The translations under genes were made by a program, and so were the position numbers. From the NCBI RefSeq assembly GCF_001427875.1, contig NZ_LMHK01000003.1:248001-312000 (forward strand): 64,000 nt of DNA. The letters run 5' to 3'. This DNA comes from Devosia sp. Root685 (GTDB taxonomy: Bacteria > Pseudomonadota > Alphaproteobacteria > Rhizobiales > Devosiaceae). How positions within the stretch are numbered: the stretch's first letter is position 1; every line of letters starts with the position of its first letter. Below are positions 36,941-45,746 of this stretch, one piece after another. The notes below the pieces were generated by a model. The model made no database searches. It worked only from the letters and a program-made list of their open reading frames with translations, and was not told where the DNA came from.

Positions 36941-37830
36941 TATTTGGGCTCCCGCAACAGGCGCAGATAAAACAGCGAGAGCACGCCGACAATGAGCAGC
37001 ATGGCGACCGAAATAGCCGAGCCAAAGCCAAGATTGCCGCGCGAAAAACTCTGATTGTAGAGAAAGACCGCCAGGGTTTCCGTCTGCCGCCCCGGCCCGC
37101 CGCCGGTCATGGCGAAAATCAGCGGGAAATAGGTGAAGGTCCAGATGGTGATGAACAGCATATTGGTGGCGATATGCGGCCTTATGATCGGCAATTGCAC
37201 CAGCCAGATGCGCTGGAACGGGGTCGCGCCATCGACCTTTGCCGCCTCGACCACTTCGCGCGACACCGAGTCGAGCGCAGCGGAAAACAGCAGATAGGAC
37301 CAGGCTGTGCCCTTCCAGATATTGGCAATAGTGACGACGAGCAGGGCATAGCTGTTGATGAAATTGATCGGCGGAAAGCCGAGCGGCACGACGATCAGCT
37401 GGTTGATCAGCCCCGTCTGGCTCGTCGTCGCCGACCACAAAAACGCCGCCACGATATCGGGCAGCAGCCAGCCGAGCATGATGCAGACTTCCACGACGCT
37501 GCGAATGGTCGATTGCGTGCCGCGCAAGGTTGCGGCGAGCAGAAAGCCCAGCACCGACTGGCCGACAATGGCCGAGAAAAACACAAAGATAACGGTAGTC
37601 CAGAGCGATTCGAGAAACCCGCGCCGGGTAAACAGCCGCTCGAAATTCTCGAGGCCGACCCAGCTCCATTCGACGCTCTTTTTCCCCACCAGCGCCAGAT
37701 CAGTGAAGGAAAAGGCAAAAGCCCAGGCGGTGAAATAGAGCAGGGCGCCAATCAGGATCGCGGCCGGCAACATGCCAAGGGCCAGAACGAAGAGATTGCC
37801 GGTGAGCCAGGGATTGGCCTGATTTTTCAT
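36940..37830 (-). CDS. Sugar ABC permease, MalF type (mannosidase operon)
   Basis: A 296-residue permease with six helices. The N-terminus NPWLTGNLFVLALGMLPAAI carries helix 1, and the EAA loop is REVVEAAKVDGATPFQRIWL near residues 201-220. It follows the binding-protein gene by about 195 bp, a gap that contains a terminator-like hairpin and a repeat, so it may be expressed at lower level than the binding protein. It pairs with the MalG-type permease next to it. Confidence 0.88.
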   Translation of the reverse strand: MKNQANPWLTGNLFVLALGMLPAAILIGALLYFTAWAFAFSFTDLALVGKKSVEWSWVGLENFERLFTRRGFLESLWTTVIFVFFSAIVGQSVLGFLLAATLRGTQSTIRSVVEVCIMLGWLLPDIVAAFLWSATTSQTGLINQLIVVPLGFPPINFINSYALLVVTIANIWKGTAWSYLLFSAALDSVSREVVEAAKVDGATPFQRIWLVQLPIIRPHIATNMLFITIWTFTYFPLIFAMTGGGPGRQTETLAVFLYNQSFSRGNLGFGSAISVAMLLIVGVLSLFYLRLLREPK

Positions 37831-37871
37831 GGGTTTTTTCTCACTGGCACAGGGTCGTCCATACGCTCGAC

Positions 37872-37940
37872 GTCACCCCGGCGAAGGCCGGGGCCCATCT
37901 TGAGATCTCAGGGTGGTCCACGGCCTTGGCCGGCGGACAA
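37872..37940. repeat. Palindromic repeat family D, copy 2
   Basis: GTCACCCCGGCGAAGGCCGGG with the conserved centre CATCTTGAGATCTCA and a decayed right arm. It lies within the mannosidase ABC operon. Confidence 0.8.
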
Positions 37941-37958
37941 GGAAAACGGCGAGTGGCC

Positions 37959-38014
37959 AAAAAAAACGCCCGTCGCGACGGCACCCGGAGGACATTTCGG
38001 GTGCCGCCGCGTCG
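37959..38014 (-). terminator. Rho-independent terminator/attenuator after the mannosidase-operon binding protein
   Basis: On the minus strand a long stem (GCGGCGGCACCCG against CGGGTGCCGTCGC) is followed within a few bases by eight T residues (37966-37959). It begins 10 nt after the binding-protein stop and precedes the permease genes, so it should cut most transcripts and give excess binding protein. Confidence 0.75.
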
Positions 38015-38024
38015 GGAGGTCAGT

Positions 38025-39341
38025 TTATTCGTAGGTTATGACCTTCTCTTCGCCGAACTCATCGACCAGCGCGTCATGATAGGTCTGCACCACTTCATCG
38101 ACCGATACGCCATCGACCAGATCCGACGTTGCCTGCTGGATCAGCGCCGAAACCGTCTGATAGCCCGGAATGGTATCGCGGCCGGTCGTATCCGCAGCCA
38201 GCGCCGTTGCCTTGGCAAGGAACGGATCGGCCGTGTATTCGGGCGATTCCGAAATGTCGGTACGCACCGCCATGCGGTGGTTGGCGAGCGTCCAGGCCTT
38301 GAAATTGGCTTCGTCGAAAATGGTCGTGACGAGTTTGAAGGCCAGGTCCTTGTCAGAAGCGTTGGTATTGACGCCAATGGTCCAGCCGCCCGAAATATTG
38401 GTGGTTGCCTTGGTGCCCGGTTCGCCCGAGCCTGGCCATGGCGTCCAGCCGACTTGGGCGTCGCGCTCTTCGCGGCTCGGGGGATTGTTGCAATCCCAAA
38501 GGCACGCATCTTCCCAGGAGCCGGAAGCGAGAATGCCAAGCTGGTCATTGGCAAGCGCCGCCCGCACCGCTGCGCCGATATCGGTGGCGTAGTTGAGATC
38601 GGCCGGGTTCAGTTCCTTTTCGGAATAAACCTGATGATAGAGCTCAAAGGTGCGGCGCAGTGCCGGGCTGTCGCCGATCCACTGATTGGTGTCGCGCTTC
38701 AAAAGACGATTGCGATCGCCTTCCGGCACGTCGGCCCCCAGTAGCGCCATATAGACGCCCTGCATGGTGGCAGCTTCCGCCTGCTTGGTGCCGGCCGGCA
38801 ATTGGAACGGGTATTGCACCCCCGCATCCTTGAGCTTTTGCGCGGCATCGAGAATGTCGGCCCAGTTCTTGGGCTCCCATGGGGTCGGAATACCGGCCTT
38901 CTCGAAATTGCTCAGATCATACCAGAGCATGCGCACGTCGGTATCGGTGGGCAGGGCATAGACCTGGTCCTGATAAGACGCGACTTCGAGCAAGCCCGGC
39001 AGGTAATATTGATACTGGTCCCAGCCCGCGAGCTGCTCGTCGAGCGGCAGCAGATAGCCCGCCGAAGCCAGTTCGCTGACCATGAAACTGTCGATCAGGT
39101 TGACGTCGGCCGCGGTGCCGGCGCTGAGGTCGAGCGCGATGCGCTGGTCATAGCCCTGCCCCGGCAGCTTGATGGCGTTGACCTTTTCTCCGGTCTCGGC
39201 CTCGAATTTGGCGATGCCCGACTCGATCAGGGAGCCAAAGGATTCCATGTACATAATCGAGATTTCCGCCTTGGCCGGCAGCGCAGCCGCGGCCATCAGG
39301 GAAACAGCGGCAACCGTCGTTAGAAAACCACGTTTGAGCAT
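38025..39341 (-). CDS. Extracellular solute-binding protein (family 1), putative manno-oligosaccharide binder
   Basis: A 438-residue periplasmic protein, signal peptide about residues 1-25 (ending LPAKA). The mature region contains GSLIESGIAKFEAETGEKVN and VYALPTDTDVRMLWYDLSNF, typical of family 1 sugar-binding proteins. It heads the operon with two permeases, GH38 mannosidase and ATPase, so a mannose-containing oligosaccharide is the likely ligand. The start ATG at 39341 has GAGGAGGAG upstream. It diverges from the LacI-family gene at 39642, and LacI-type palindromes lie in the intervening 300 bp. Confidence 0.88.
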   Translation of the reverse strand: MLKRGFLTTVAAVSLMAAAALPAKAEISIMYMESFGSLIESGIAKFEAETGEKVNAIKLPGQGYDQRIALDLSAGTAADVNLIDSFMVSELASAGYLLPLDEQLAGWDQYQYYLPGLLEVASYQDQVYALPTDTDVRMLWYDLSNFEKAGIPTPWEPKNWADILDAAQKLKDAGVQYPFQLPAGTKQAEAATMQGVYMALLGADVPEGDRNRLLKRDTNQWIGDSPALRRTFELYHQVYSEKELNPADLNYATDIGAAVRAALANDQLGILASGSWEDACLWDCNNPPSREERDAQVGWTPWPGSGEPGTKATTNISGGWTIGVNTNASDKDLAFKLVTTIFDEANFKAWTLANHRMAVRTDISESPEYTADPFLAKATALAADTTGRDTIPGYQTVSALIQQATSDLVDGVSVDEVVQTYHDALVDEFGEEKVITYE

Positions 39342-39420
39342 CAACTCCTCCTCTGCTCGCTTGCCGCTTATCTCTGCGGCATTGCCGAAGACCTCCACAT
39401 CCTCGACGCATCAAACGTAA

Positions 39421-39561
39421 TCACATGTGATGCAACGTTGCAAATGTATTTGCCATTTCGTCATCAGTGCTGACATATCGGGATTTTTATCGTTTTAAAT
39501 CAATGCTATCGTAAAATTTGCATCGATTTCATCGGCGTGGCACTCAAGTAAAACGTTGCAA
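39421..39561. promoter_or_regulatory. LacI-type operators between the mannosidase operon and its regulator
   Basis: TGCAACGTTGCA at 39432-39443 is a perfect 12-bp palindrome centred on CG, as LacI-family operators usually are. A second site near 39550-39561 keeps ACGTTGCAA. ATCACATGTGAT at 39421-39432 is another perfect palindrome touching the first. No gene lies in this 300-base gap. Confidence 0.55.
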
Positions 39562-39641
39562 AATTTTCCGCATTGGTTTGAGCGCCGGGCCGTGTAAAAG
39601 TGGCGCGATAGTGCAATGAGCAGCAAGACGACTTCGAACAA

Positions 39642-40649
39642 ATGGCTAGCGGCATCAGGCGCGTGACGCTCAAGACCATCGCCGAAATGACCGGGCTCAG
39701 CCTTTCCACCGTATCGCTGTCCCTGCGGGGCGGCACGACGCTTAAGCAGGAAACGCGCGACAAGGTCAACGAGGCCGCCAAGGCGCTCGGCTATGTGCCC
39801 GATCGGGCCGGCGTCCGCCTGCGGACCGGCAAAACCAATGTCATTGCTTTGGTGCTCGATGGCTCGGAAGATTCCATCGATTTTGCCCGCAACATGATCC
39901 AGGGCATCGGCCACGCCATTACCGGCACGCGCTACCACCTGACGGTGATCCCCGAATTCGAGCGCCACAACAGCACCGAGACGATCAACTATATTCTATC
40001 CAATCGCACCGCCGACGGGGTGATCATCACCCATACCGGTCCGCGTGATCCGCGCGTGCAGATGATGATCGATGCCGATTTTCCCTTCGTCAGCCACGGG
40101 CGCACGGAGTTTTACACCCCCCACGCCTATCATGACTTTCATTCCGAGGAATTCGCGGGGCTCGCGGTAAAGCGCCTCGCCGCCAAGGGCTGCAAGGACG
40201 TGCTGCTGGTCATTGGCGATGATAGCACCACCAACTACCACAACATCGTCACCAGCTTTCGCAAGGAGGCGGCGCGCGCCGGCGTCGAGGCGCGGGTGCT
40301 CGAAGGCACGGCAAAACTGAGCCCCGCCGAAATGCGCCGCGTCGGCATGGATCTCGCCGCCGATCCCCACCGTCCCGATGGCATCATTTCCGACAGCGAA
40401 ATGCGCACCATTGCCCTTGTCGGTGGCCTCACCGAAGGCGGGGTCACCCTCGGCCGCGAAGTCCAGCTGATCTACAAGCAGACCTCAGGCATTCTGCCCA
40501 CGCTCTTCCCCAAGATGGACAGCATTCGCGAAGACGTCTTCGCCGCCGGCGGTGAACTCACCCGCCTGCTTTTGAAGCGCATCGACGGCACGCCAATCAA
40601 GGAATTGCAGACCCTCGCCGAACCCCAGCCACATTGGCGCAGCGGGTAG
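39642..40649 (+). CDS. LacI-family transcriptional regulator of the mannosidase operon
   Basis: A 335-residue regulator. The N-terminal helix-turn-helix is TLKTIAEMTGLSLSTVSLSL near residues 9-28, followed by the hinge helix region and a periplasmic-binding-like ligand domain (residues 65-335). It is divergent from the binding-protein gene, and palindromes centred on CG lie between them; the natural inference is repression relieved by a mannose-derived ligand. The effector cannot be read from sequence. A family C repeat lies 30 nt after the stop. Confidence 0.9.
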   Translation: MASGIRRVTLKTIAEMTGLSLSTVSLSLRGGTTLKQETRDKVNEAAKALGYVPDRAGVRLRTGKTNVIALVLDGSEDSIDFARNMIQGIGHAITGTRYHLTVIPEFERHNSTETINYILSNRTADGVIITHTGPRDPRVQMMIDADFPFVSHGRTEFYTPHAYHDFHSEEFAGLAVKRLAAKGCKDVLLVIGDDSTTNYHNIVTSFRKEAARAGVEARVLEGTAKLSPAEMRRVGMDLAADPHRPDGIISDSEMRTIALVGGLTEGGVTLGREVQLIYKQTSGILPTLFPKMDSIREDVFAAGGELTRLLLKRIDGTPIKELQTLAEPQPHWRSG

Positions 40650-40678
40650 CCCTTGCTTCTTCCGCGGTCAGCTTGAAG

Positions 40679-40730
40679 TCCTCATGGTGAGGTGCGAAGC
40701 GTAGCGCAGCCTCGAACCACGAGGGCGGGC
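40679..40730. repeat. Palindromic repeat family C, copy 5
   Basis: GTCCTCATGGTGAGGTGCG and CCTCGAACCACGAGGGCGGG, between two converging genes. Confidence 0.85.
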
Positions 40731-40760
40731 GAGTGGAGCCGACTTTGCATCAGCGCCAAT

Positions 40761-41969
40761 CTAAGCCTTGGCCCGCGCCAACTCACCCTTCATCCTGACC
40801 GTCTTGTTGAGCGCATAGGCAAGCCCGATCTGGATCGAGAGCCCGGTGACGAGGATCGCCGCGTCCGTCAGCGCGCTCTCCGGCACCCCGGCCTTCACCG
40901 CCTGGAAAAAGAGGCTCAGCGCCGTGCCGGTGGCAAAAACCGCCAGGCCCTGCCGCCCCATGGCCCGAAGCGGGGAGACCCAGCGCGAGGCGGCAATCCC
41001 CTGCATCGCCGGAATGCACGCCAGCACATAGAACAGGCACAGCGCATGCAACAGCCGCGGCAGCGACAAAAAGGTCTTATCGAAGGAGTGGATATGGAAT
41101 GGCGCGCCCATCTGCCAGAACCAGCGCAAGACGCCATTGCCCATGGCGCCAACCGGCGACACCTTCATCCAGAGGATCGAGAGCACCAGAAAGCCGAGCG
41201 CTGCGAGAAAGGCGATCGGGTGCGCCGGAAAAGCACGCTTCCCCAGTTTCATTCCCATACCCGCCACCAGCCCGATCACGAAGACCAGCTGCCAGGAAAG
41301 CGGATTGAAAAACCACCCGCCAGAATTGGGGTAATTGGGAAAATTGAGCCTGAACGTGCCGGCGAGGAACCAGAGCAGAACCGAGCCCGCCACCAGCCAA
41401 TAGGGTTTTTTCAGACCCATGACGAGCAGTACCGGCGCCACCAGCAGCAGCGTCAGATAAAGCGGCAGGATATTGAGATAGCCGAACTGATGCGTCAGCA
41501 GCGGAACCCCGATCAGCACCGCCAGCGGCTCCCGCGCCAAAGCCTTCAAATTGTTTGTTTCAAGGAGCTCGAACAGCCCAAAAAAGTGCGCCGCCGCCGC
41601 AAAAGTGCCGAGAAAGATAAAGGTCAGCGTCAGGTGCACGAAATAGAGCTGCCGTGCCCGCGCCCATGGCCGCGCGATCGCGAGCCAGAGCGGCACTTTT
41701 TTGAGGAACGCGCCCGAATAGGCGAGCCCCGCCGCGACGCCCGACATGAAAACAAAGGCTTCCGCCGCGTCCGAAAAGCCAAAATTGCGATTGGTAAACG
41801 CCTCGAACACCGTGCCCGGCACGTGATTGATGAAAATCATCACCAGTGCCAGGCCCCGGAACATGTCGAGCCGCTCGTCACGCCCGCCCGGGGGCAGAGG
41901 GGCAGGGCCCGCCGCAATGGCACGCAGCCCCGGGATACGCGCCCAGACGCTCGGCTTGCGCTCAAGCAT
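40761..41969 (-). CDS. opgC: OpgC, acyl/succinyl transferase for osmoregulated periplasmic glucans
   Basis: A protein of about 402 residues with roughly ten membrane helices, of the OpgC family that adds succinyl groups to periplasmic glucans. The N-terminal RDERLDMFRGLALVMIFINH near residues 30-49 is the family signature, resembling the acyltransferase-3 opening. The start is uncertain: ATG at 41969 overlaps the opgH stop by 8 bp, and ATG at 41987 would add six residues; neither has a good ribosome site, so coupling to opgH is likely. It is last in the opgG-opgH-opgC unit. Confidence 0.88.
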   Translation of the reverse strand: MLERKPSVWARIPGLRAIAAGPAPLPPGGRDERLDMFRGLALVMIFINHVPGTVFEAFTNRNFGFSDAAEAFVFMSGVAAGLAYSGAFLKKVPLWLAIARPWARARQLYFVHLTLTFIFLGTFAAAAHFFGLFELLETNNLKALAREPLAVLIGVPLLTHQFGYLNILPLYLTLLLVAPVLLVMGLKKPYWLVAGSVLLWFLAGTFRLNFPNYPNSGGWFFNPLSWQLVFVIGLVAGMGMKLGKRAFPAHPIAFLAALGFLVLSILWMKVSPVGAMGNGVLRWFWQMGAPFHIHSFDKTFLSLPRLLHALCLFYVLACIPAMQGIAASRWVSPLRAMGRQGLAVFATGTALSLFFQAVKAGVPESALTDAAILVTGLSIQIGLAYALNKTVRMKGELARAKA

Positions 41970-43713
41970 GGACGGCGACTTCGGCAAGGCTCGTGGTCAA
42001 GACGGGCTCGGTAGCGCGCCAGCTCGCGAGGATTGTATTGGCCTCGACGATGATCGGGCTCGGTGCGCGTTCGTTCGCGGTCGAGAACAGCCAGGAGCTG
42101 ACCGGGCGATCCCCGCCTCGCGCCGTCGCCCAGATGACGAAGGGCGCGAGGAGTGCCGGCCCCGCCACAGGCAGCAGCCAGGGAAGGAAAGCCGGGCCGG
42201 CATAGGCCATGAACACCAGCGCCGCGAGCGCCGTCAGCACGATCCACCAGCTGGCCGAAAAGGCCGTACGCAGCGGCACAGCCCGCGCATCGCGCTCCGT
42301 CGCCGGCCACCCGCCATCCATGCCGAAAAGGATCTGGAACACAGCCCGGCTCTGAAACCCGAGCAAGACCGGCGCCATAATCGTCGAAATGACGATCTCG
42401 CTCAAAACCGACGGAATGATCCGCCAGCCGCCAAAGGCGGCATTGGTGCCATCAATGGCGCCCCGCAACGCAATGGCAAATTTGGGCAGGAGGAGCGTCG
42501 TCAGAACGCCCACGCCGATGATCCACGGCGTCGCCCCCCACCGGTCCCCGCCGCTATCGGGAATGAGGCTCGACAAAAGGCTCGCCGCCATCAGCAGCAG
42601 CCAGAGCGGCGAGGCGAGATAGGCCATGATGCCCTGAACAAAAGTAAACCGGCTCCAGAATTTCAGCCCCGGCGCCGCAATCAGCCGGCGATGCTGCAGA
42701 TTGCCCTGACACCAGCGACGGTCGCGCTTGGCATATTCGATCAGGTTTTCCGGCCCCTGCTCGAACGATCCACCAAGCCCGGGATCGACTTCGACCTTCC
42801 AGCCGCCGCGCGCCAGAAGCGCCGCCTCGACATAGTCATGGCTCAGGATATGCCCGCCATAAGGCGGTTTTCCGGACAGCACCGGCAGCCCGCAGCACGA
42901 GGCAAAGGCCCGCACCCGCACAATGGCATTATGCCCCCAATAGGGCCCGTCCTCGCCCTGCAACAATGCAGCGCCACGCGCAAAATAGCGCGAAAAATAG
43001 GCCGACGAATAAGCCATCATCCGCCCGAACAGCGTCCGCGCAGCAATCACCACAGGCACCGTCTGCAACAGCCCAAGCCGGGGATCACTATCCATGCGCC
43101 GCACCATGGCGAGCATGGTGTCGGCTTCCATCAGGCTGTCGGCGTCGAGAATGATCGCATAGTCATAGGCCGCGCCCGAATGGGCGATGAAATCCTCGAT
43201 ATTGCCCGCCTTGCGCCCGATATTGCGCTCGCGGCGGCGATAAAAGATACGCCCCGGGGCTTCCGGCTCGACGATCAACCTTTCGAACTCGCTCACCTCT
43301 TCGGCCGCAACCTCGAGCGAGGTCGTGTCCGAGAGAATGGCAAAATGGAAATGCTCGCCGAGCCCCTTGGCAACGATATGCCGGTTCATCGCCGCGATGC
43401 GGGCAAAGGTTTCAACCGGGTCTTCATTGTAGATCGGCACCAGAACGGCCGTCTTGCCCTCCGGCCGCGTCAGGTCGAGCAGGCGCTTTGGTTTGGGCGA
43501 GAGGGCGCCAAGCAGCCCGATCGTGCCGCCCCAGACGAGCCAAAACCCCGTCAGGACCAGCAGAATGGTCCGCACCCAGTCAAGAAAGACCGGGCGATTG
43601 CCCCCGATCAGATCGAGAAACGCATAGCCGGCGGTCAGGCTCACGGCCGCGGCGAAGCCAAGCGTGAGCAGCCGTAGCCACCCAGCCCGCCCCGTGATTA
43701 GCCGTTCATCCAT
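41962..43713 (-). CDS. opgH: Glucans biosynthesis glucosyltransferase OpgH (MdoH)
   Basis: An inner-membrane family 2 glucosyltransferase, 583 residues as annotated, that polymerises UDP-glucose into the glucan backbone. Catalytic residues are visible: DAD near residues 190-192, a second Asp in SHDYVEAALLARGGW, and the RRWCQG motif. Helices flank the domain on both sides. Its N-terminus is shorter than in E. coli MdoH: the conserved proline-rich N-terminal segment seems to lie in the separate 44-codon frame just upstream (43725-43859), offset by one reading frame. Either the gene is split or a frameshift is present. Confidence 0.93.
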   Translation of the reverse strand: MDERLITGRAGWLRLLTLGFAAAVSLTAGYAFLDLIGGNRPVFLDWVRTILLVLTGFWLVWGGTIGLLGALSPKPKRLLDLTRPEGKTAVLVPIYNEDPVETFARIAAMNRHIVAKGLGEHFHFAILSDTTSLEVAAEEVSEFERLIVEPEAPGRIFYRRRERNIGRKAGNIEDFIAHSGAAYDYAIILDADSLMEADTMLAMVRRMDSDPRLGLLQTVPVVIAARTLFGRMMAYSSAYFSRYFARGAALLQGEDGPYWGHNAIVRVRAFASCCGLPVLSGKPPYGGHILSHDYVEAALLARGGWKVEVDPGLGGSFEQGPENLIEYAKRDRRWCQGNLQHRRLIAAPGLKFWSRFTFVQGIMAYLASPLWLLLMAASLLSSLIPDSGGDRWGATPWIIGVGVLTTLLLPKFAIALRGAIDGTNAAFGGWRIIPSVLSEIVISTIMAPVLLGFQSRAVFQILFGMDGGWPATERDARAVPLRTAFSASWWIVLTALAALVFMAYAGPAFLPWLLPVAGPALLAPFVIWATARGGDRPVSSWLFSTANERAPSPIIVEANTILASWRATEPVLTTSLAEVAVHA

Positions 43714-43724
43714 CCGCGAGAGCC

Positions 43725-43859
43725 CTAGCTACGCTGCCAAACAAGGAGAAAAGCCCGGAAGAAACCACCAAAGGCCGGCCCGCGCTCAAGCGTCTGCTTG
43801 GGCATGGCGAGCGGGGCATTGGGCAGGCCGTCTATAGGCTGAAAGGGCTGATGCTTCAT
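43725..43859 (-). CDS. 44-codon frame resembling the detached N-terminus of OpgH
   Basis: A short frame whose ATG overlaps the opgG stop (ATGA) and which ends at TAG 12 nt before opgH. It contains DGLPNAPLAMPKQTL, like the LP-x-PLxMP segment at the N-terminus of full-length OpgH proteins. The remaining residues (FFRAFLLVWQRS) look out of place. It is one base out of frame with opgH. It could be a real small cistron, a natural frameshift, or a sequence error; start position and motif favour it being part of OpgH. Confidence 0.5.
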   Translation of the reverse strand: MKHQPFQPIDGLPNAPLAMPKQTLERGPAFGGFFRAFLLVWQRS

Positions 43860-45490
43860 ACGATCTCTCCGCGCCACTGATAGAGCCAGGCTTCCGTCAG
43901 CGGTTCGCCGCCTGAGCCAATGCTGGCCCGCAGCTCGATAAGGTTCTGACCTTCTGTCTCGACATCGAGGACCAGACGCCAAAGTCCGTTGGCGTCGATC
44001 TGCGAGAAGGTCGACGACGTGATTTCACCCGCCGATGCCTTGGCATCGACTTCAAAAATTGTGTCCGGCGACAGATCCGCGAGACGCCCGCCATCGAAGT
44101 CGATGACAAACTTGCGCAGGGTTGCCGCGTGTTCGACGCCAGAGACGCCACCCTGGCCGATGCGCGTTTCCACCACATGGGCCAGTTCGGCGTCGTCCCT
44201 GGGAACGAGGTCGCCCCAGATCAGGCGATAGCCATATTCGCGTTCCCCACCCGCCTTGGGAGCTTCGTTCGGAATCCAGAACGCGGCGATGTTGTCATCG
44301 GTTTCCGATTTTGCCGGAATTTCGATGAGCCGCACCTGCCCCTGGCCCCAATCATGGGTCGGTTCGACCCGCATCGAGGGGCGGCGTTCGTAATGCGCGC
44401 CGGCATCCTGATAGTCGTCGAAATTGCGATTGCGCTGATAAAGCCCGAAGGCGCGCATATTGGCATCCCAGAAAAAGGAATTGCCCAGTTGCGGCGTATT
44501 GTTGAGCTGGCGCCATTGCGGCAGACCGGCCTCGGGCTCGAACACCAGCCCAGAACAATCGTGCACCTGCGGGCGGAAATCGTCGAATGCGTGGCGATTG
44601 GTTTCGGCAAAAAGGAACATCGAGGTCAAAGGCGCAATGCCGATTTCCCCGATATCGCTGCGGAAATAAAGCCGCGCCGTGACATCCATCACCGTTTCTT
44701 GGCTGTCCTCGTTCGCAGGCGAGATCAGGAAGCGATAGGCCCCGGTGACGCTCGGGCTTTCAAGCGCTGCATAAACCGTCAGCGGGCCATCCCCGGTCGG
44801 GCGTTCCACATAGAACTCGGAAAAGCGCGGAAACTCCTCCGGGCCTTCACGCCAGGAATTGATGAGCAGGCCACGCGCGCTCGACCCATAGATATTACCG
44901 CGGCCCAGGGCGCGAAAATAGCTAGCGCCGAGAAAGGCGACCAGTTCGTCGGCGAGATCGGGCGTATTGATCGGATAGTTGATGCGAAAGCCGGCAATGC
45001 CCGGAAACTCTGCCGTCTCGATCGCCTTGCGCTCTGCATCGTCATCGAAGTGATAGATGAAATCGTCGCTGTCAAAGGCGAAGGGATGCGCATCGCCATC
45101 GGTGATTTCGTAGACCGACACGGTTTCCTTGAACAACCAGCCGGGCGGAAAGGCCTGGATCTGGAAGCCGTGATCGTCACCCCGCCAGCGCGCCTTGTCC
45201 GTATTGAACTGCACGCGGCGGTAGCCGTCATAGTTGAGGTCCGTATAGGCCGGGGAATCGATGAGGACGGGGCTCTGATAGGGCTGAGCCGCCAGGTCCT
45301 TCATGCGCTGGGAGAAGCTGTCATAGTCGAATGCACCCGACATGGGCTCGATCGCGAAAACCGCTTGGGTCAGCGACGTTGAAGATAAAAGCGCGATGGA
45401 AGCGGCGGCGCCGGAAAGAAAAGCGCGGCGAGACAGTCGATTGTTTGGGGCGGTGAGCATTTGTGACGCTTGTTGTTCTTCGCTATCCAT
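43856..45490 (-). CDS. opgG: Periplasmic glucans biosynthesis protein OpgG/OpgD type
   Basis: A 543-residue periplasmic protein needed to build the branched glucan backbone. It starts with a twin-arginine signal: NRLSRRAFLSGAAASIALL, with RR at residues 21-22. A Tat signal is typical of OpgD, while E. coli OpgG is Sec-exported, so the symbol follows operon convention. The mature protein has the large beta-sandwich domain, with RVQFNTDKARWRGD and the second domain towards the C-terminus (EVDAKASAGEITSSTF). I chose ATG at 45490; an internal ATG at 45460 is possible. It heads opgG-opgH-opgC. Confidence 0.9.
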   Translation of the reverse strand: MDSEEQQASQMLTAPNNRLSRRAFLSGAAASIALLSSTSLTQAVFAIEPMSGAFDYDSFSQRMKDLAAQPYQSPVLIDSPAYTDLNYDGYRRVQFNTDKARWRGDDHGFQIQAFPPGWLFKETVSVYEITDGDAHPFAFDSDDFIYHFDDDAERKAIETAEFPGIAGFRINYPINTPDLADELVAFLGASYFRALGRGNIYGSSARGLLINSWREGPEEFPRFSEFYVERPTGDGPLTVYAALESPSVTGAYRFLISPANEDSQETVMDVTARLYFRSDIGEIGIAPLTSMFLFAETNRHAFDDFRPQVHDCSGLVFEPEAGLPQWRQLNNTPQLGNSFFWDANMRAFGLYQRNRNFDDYQDAGAHYERRPSMRVEPTHDWGQGQVRLIEIPAKSETDDNIAAFWIPNEAPKAGGEREYGYRLIWGDLVPRDDAELAHVVETRIGQGGVSGVEHAATLRKFVIDFDGGRLADLSPDTIFEVDAKASAGEITSSTFSQIDANGLWRLVLDVETEGQNLIELRASIGSGGEPLTEAWLYQWRGEIV

Positions 45491-45689
45491 CAATTTCCGG
45501 CAACGTCGCCAAGCCGGTAAAGTTGTCGCATGGCGGGCATGCAGCAAACGCATGGCGCAATGCTGCCTAAAAACCGCCTTGAAACCGTCTTCACCGTCTC
45601 GTGATGAGCAGGCGAGGTCTGGCTAAGGGGCAAATGGGGCGAAAGACTGGCACGGGAAGAAATCGTTAAAAAACTGTCACATGGCAAAA

Positions 45690-45722
45690 AGAAAAAACCC
45701 CGGAAGCCAATGACTTCCGGGG
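45690..45722 (-). terminator. Rho-independent terminator of the tct operon
   Basis: On the minus strand CCCCGGAAG-N7-CTTCCGGGG is followed by TTTTTTC. It lies about 25 nt past the tctA stop. Confidence 0.88.
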
Positions 45723-45746
45723 CGTGCGGCGCGAAAGTGTCGCAGC

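Noticed and set aside
40692..43677. Long arginine-rich plus-strand frames opposite opgC and opgH
   Set aside because: Composition is extreme (Arg, Gln, Pro) and the opposite strand encodes clear OpgC and OpgH.
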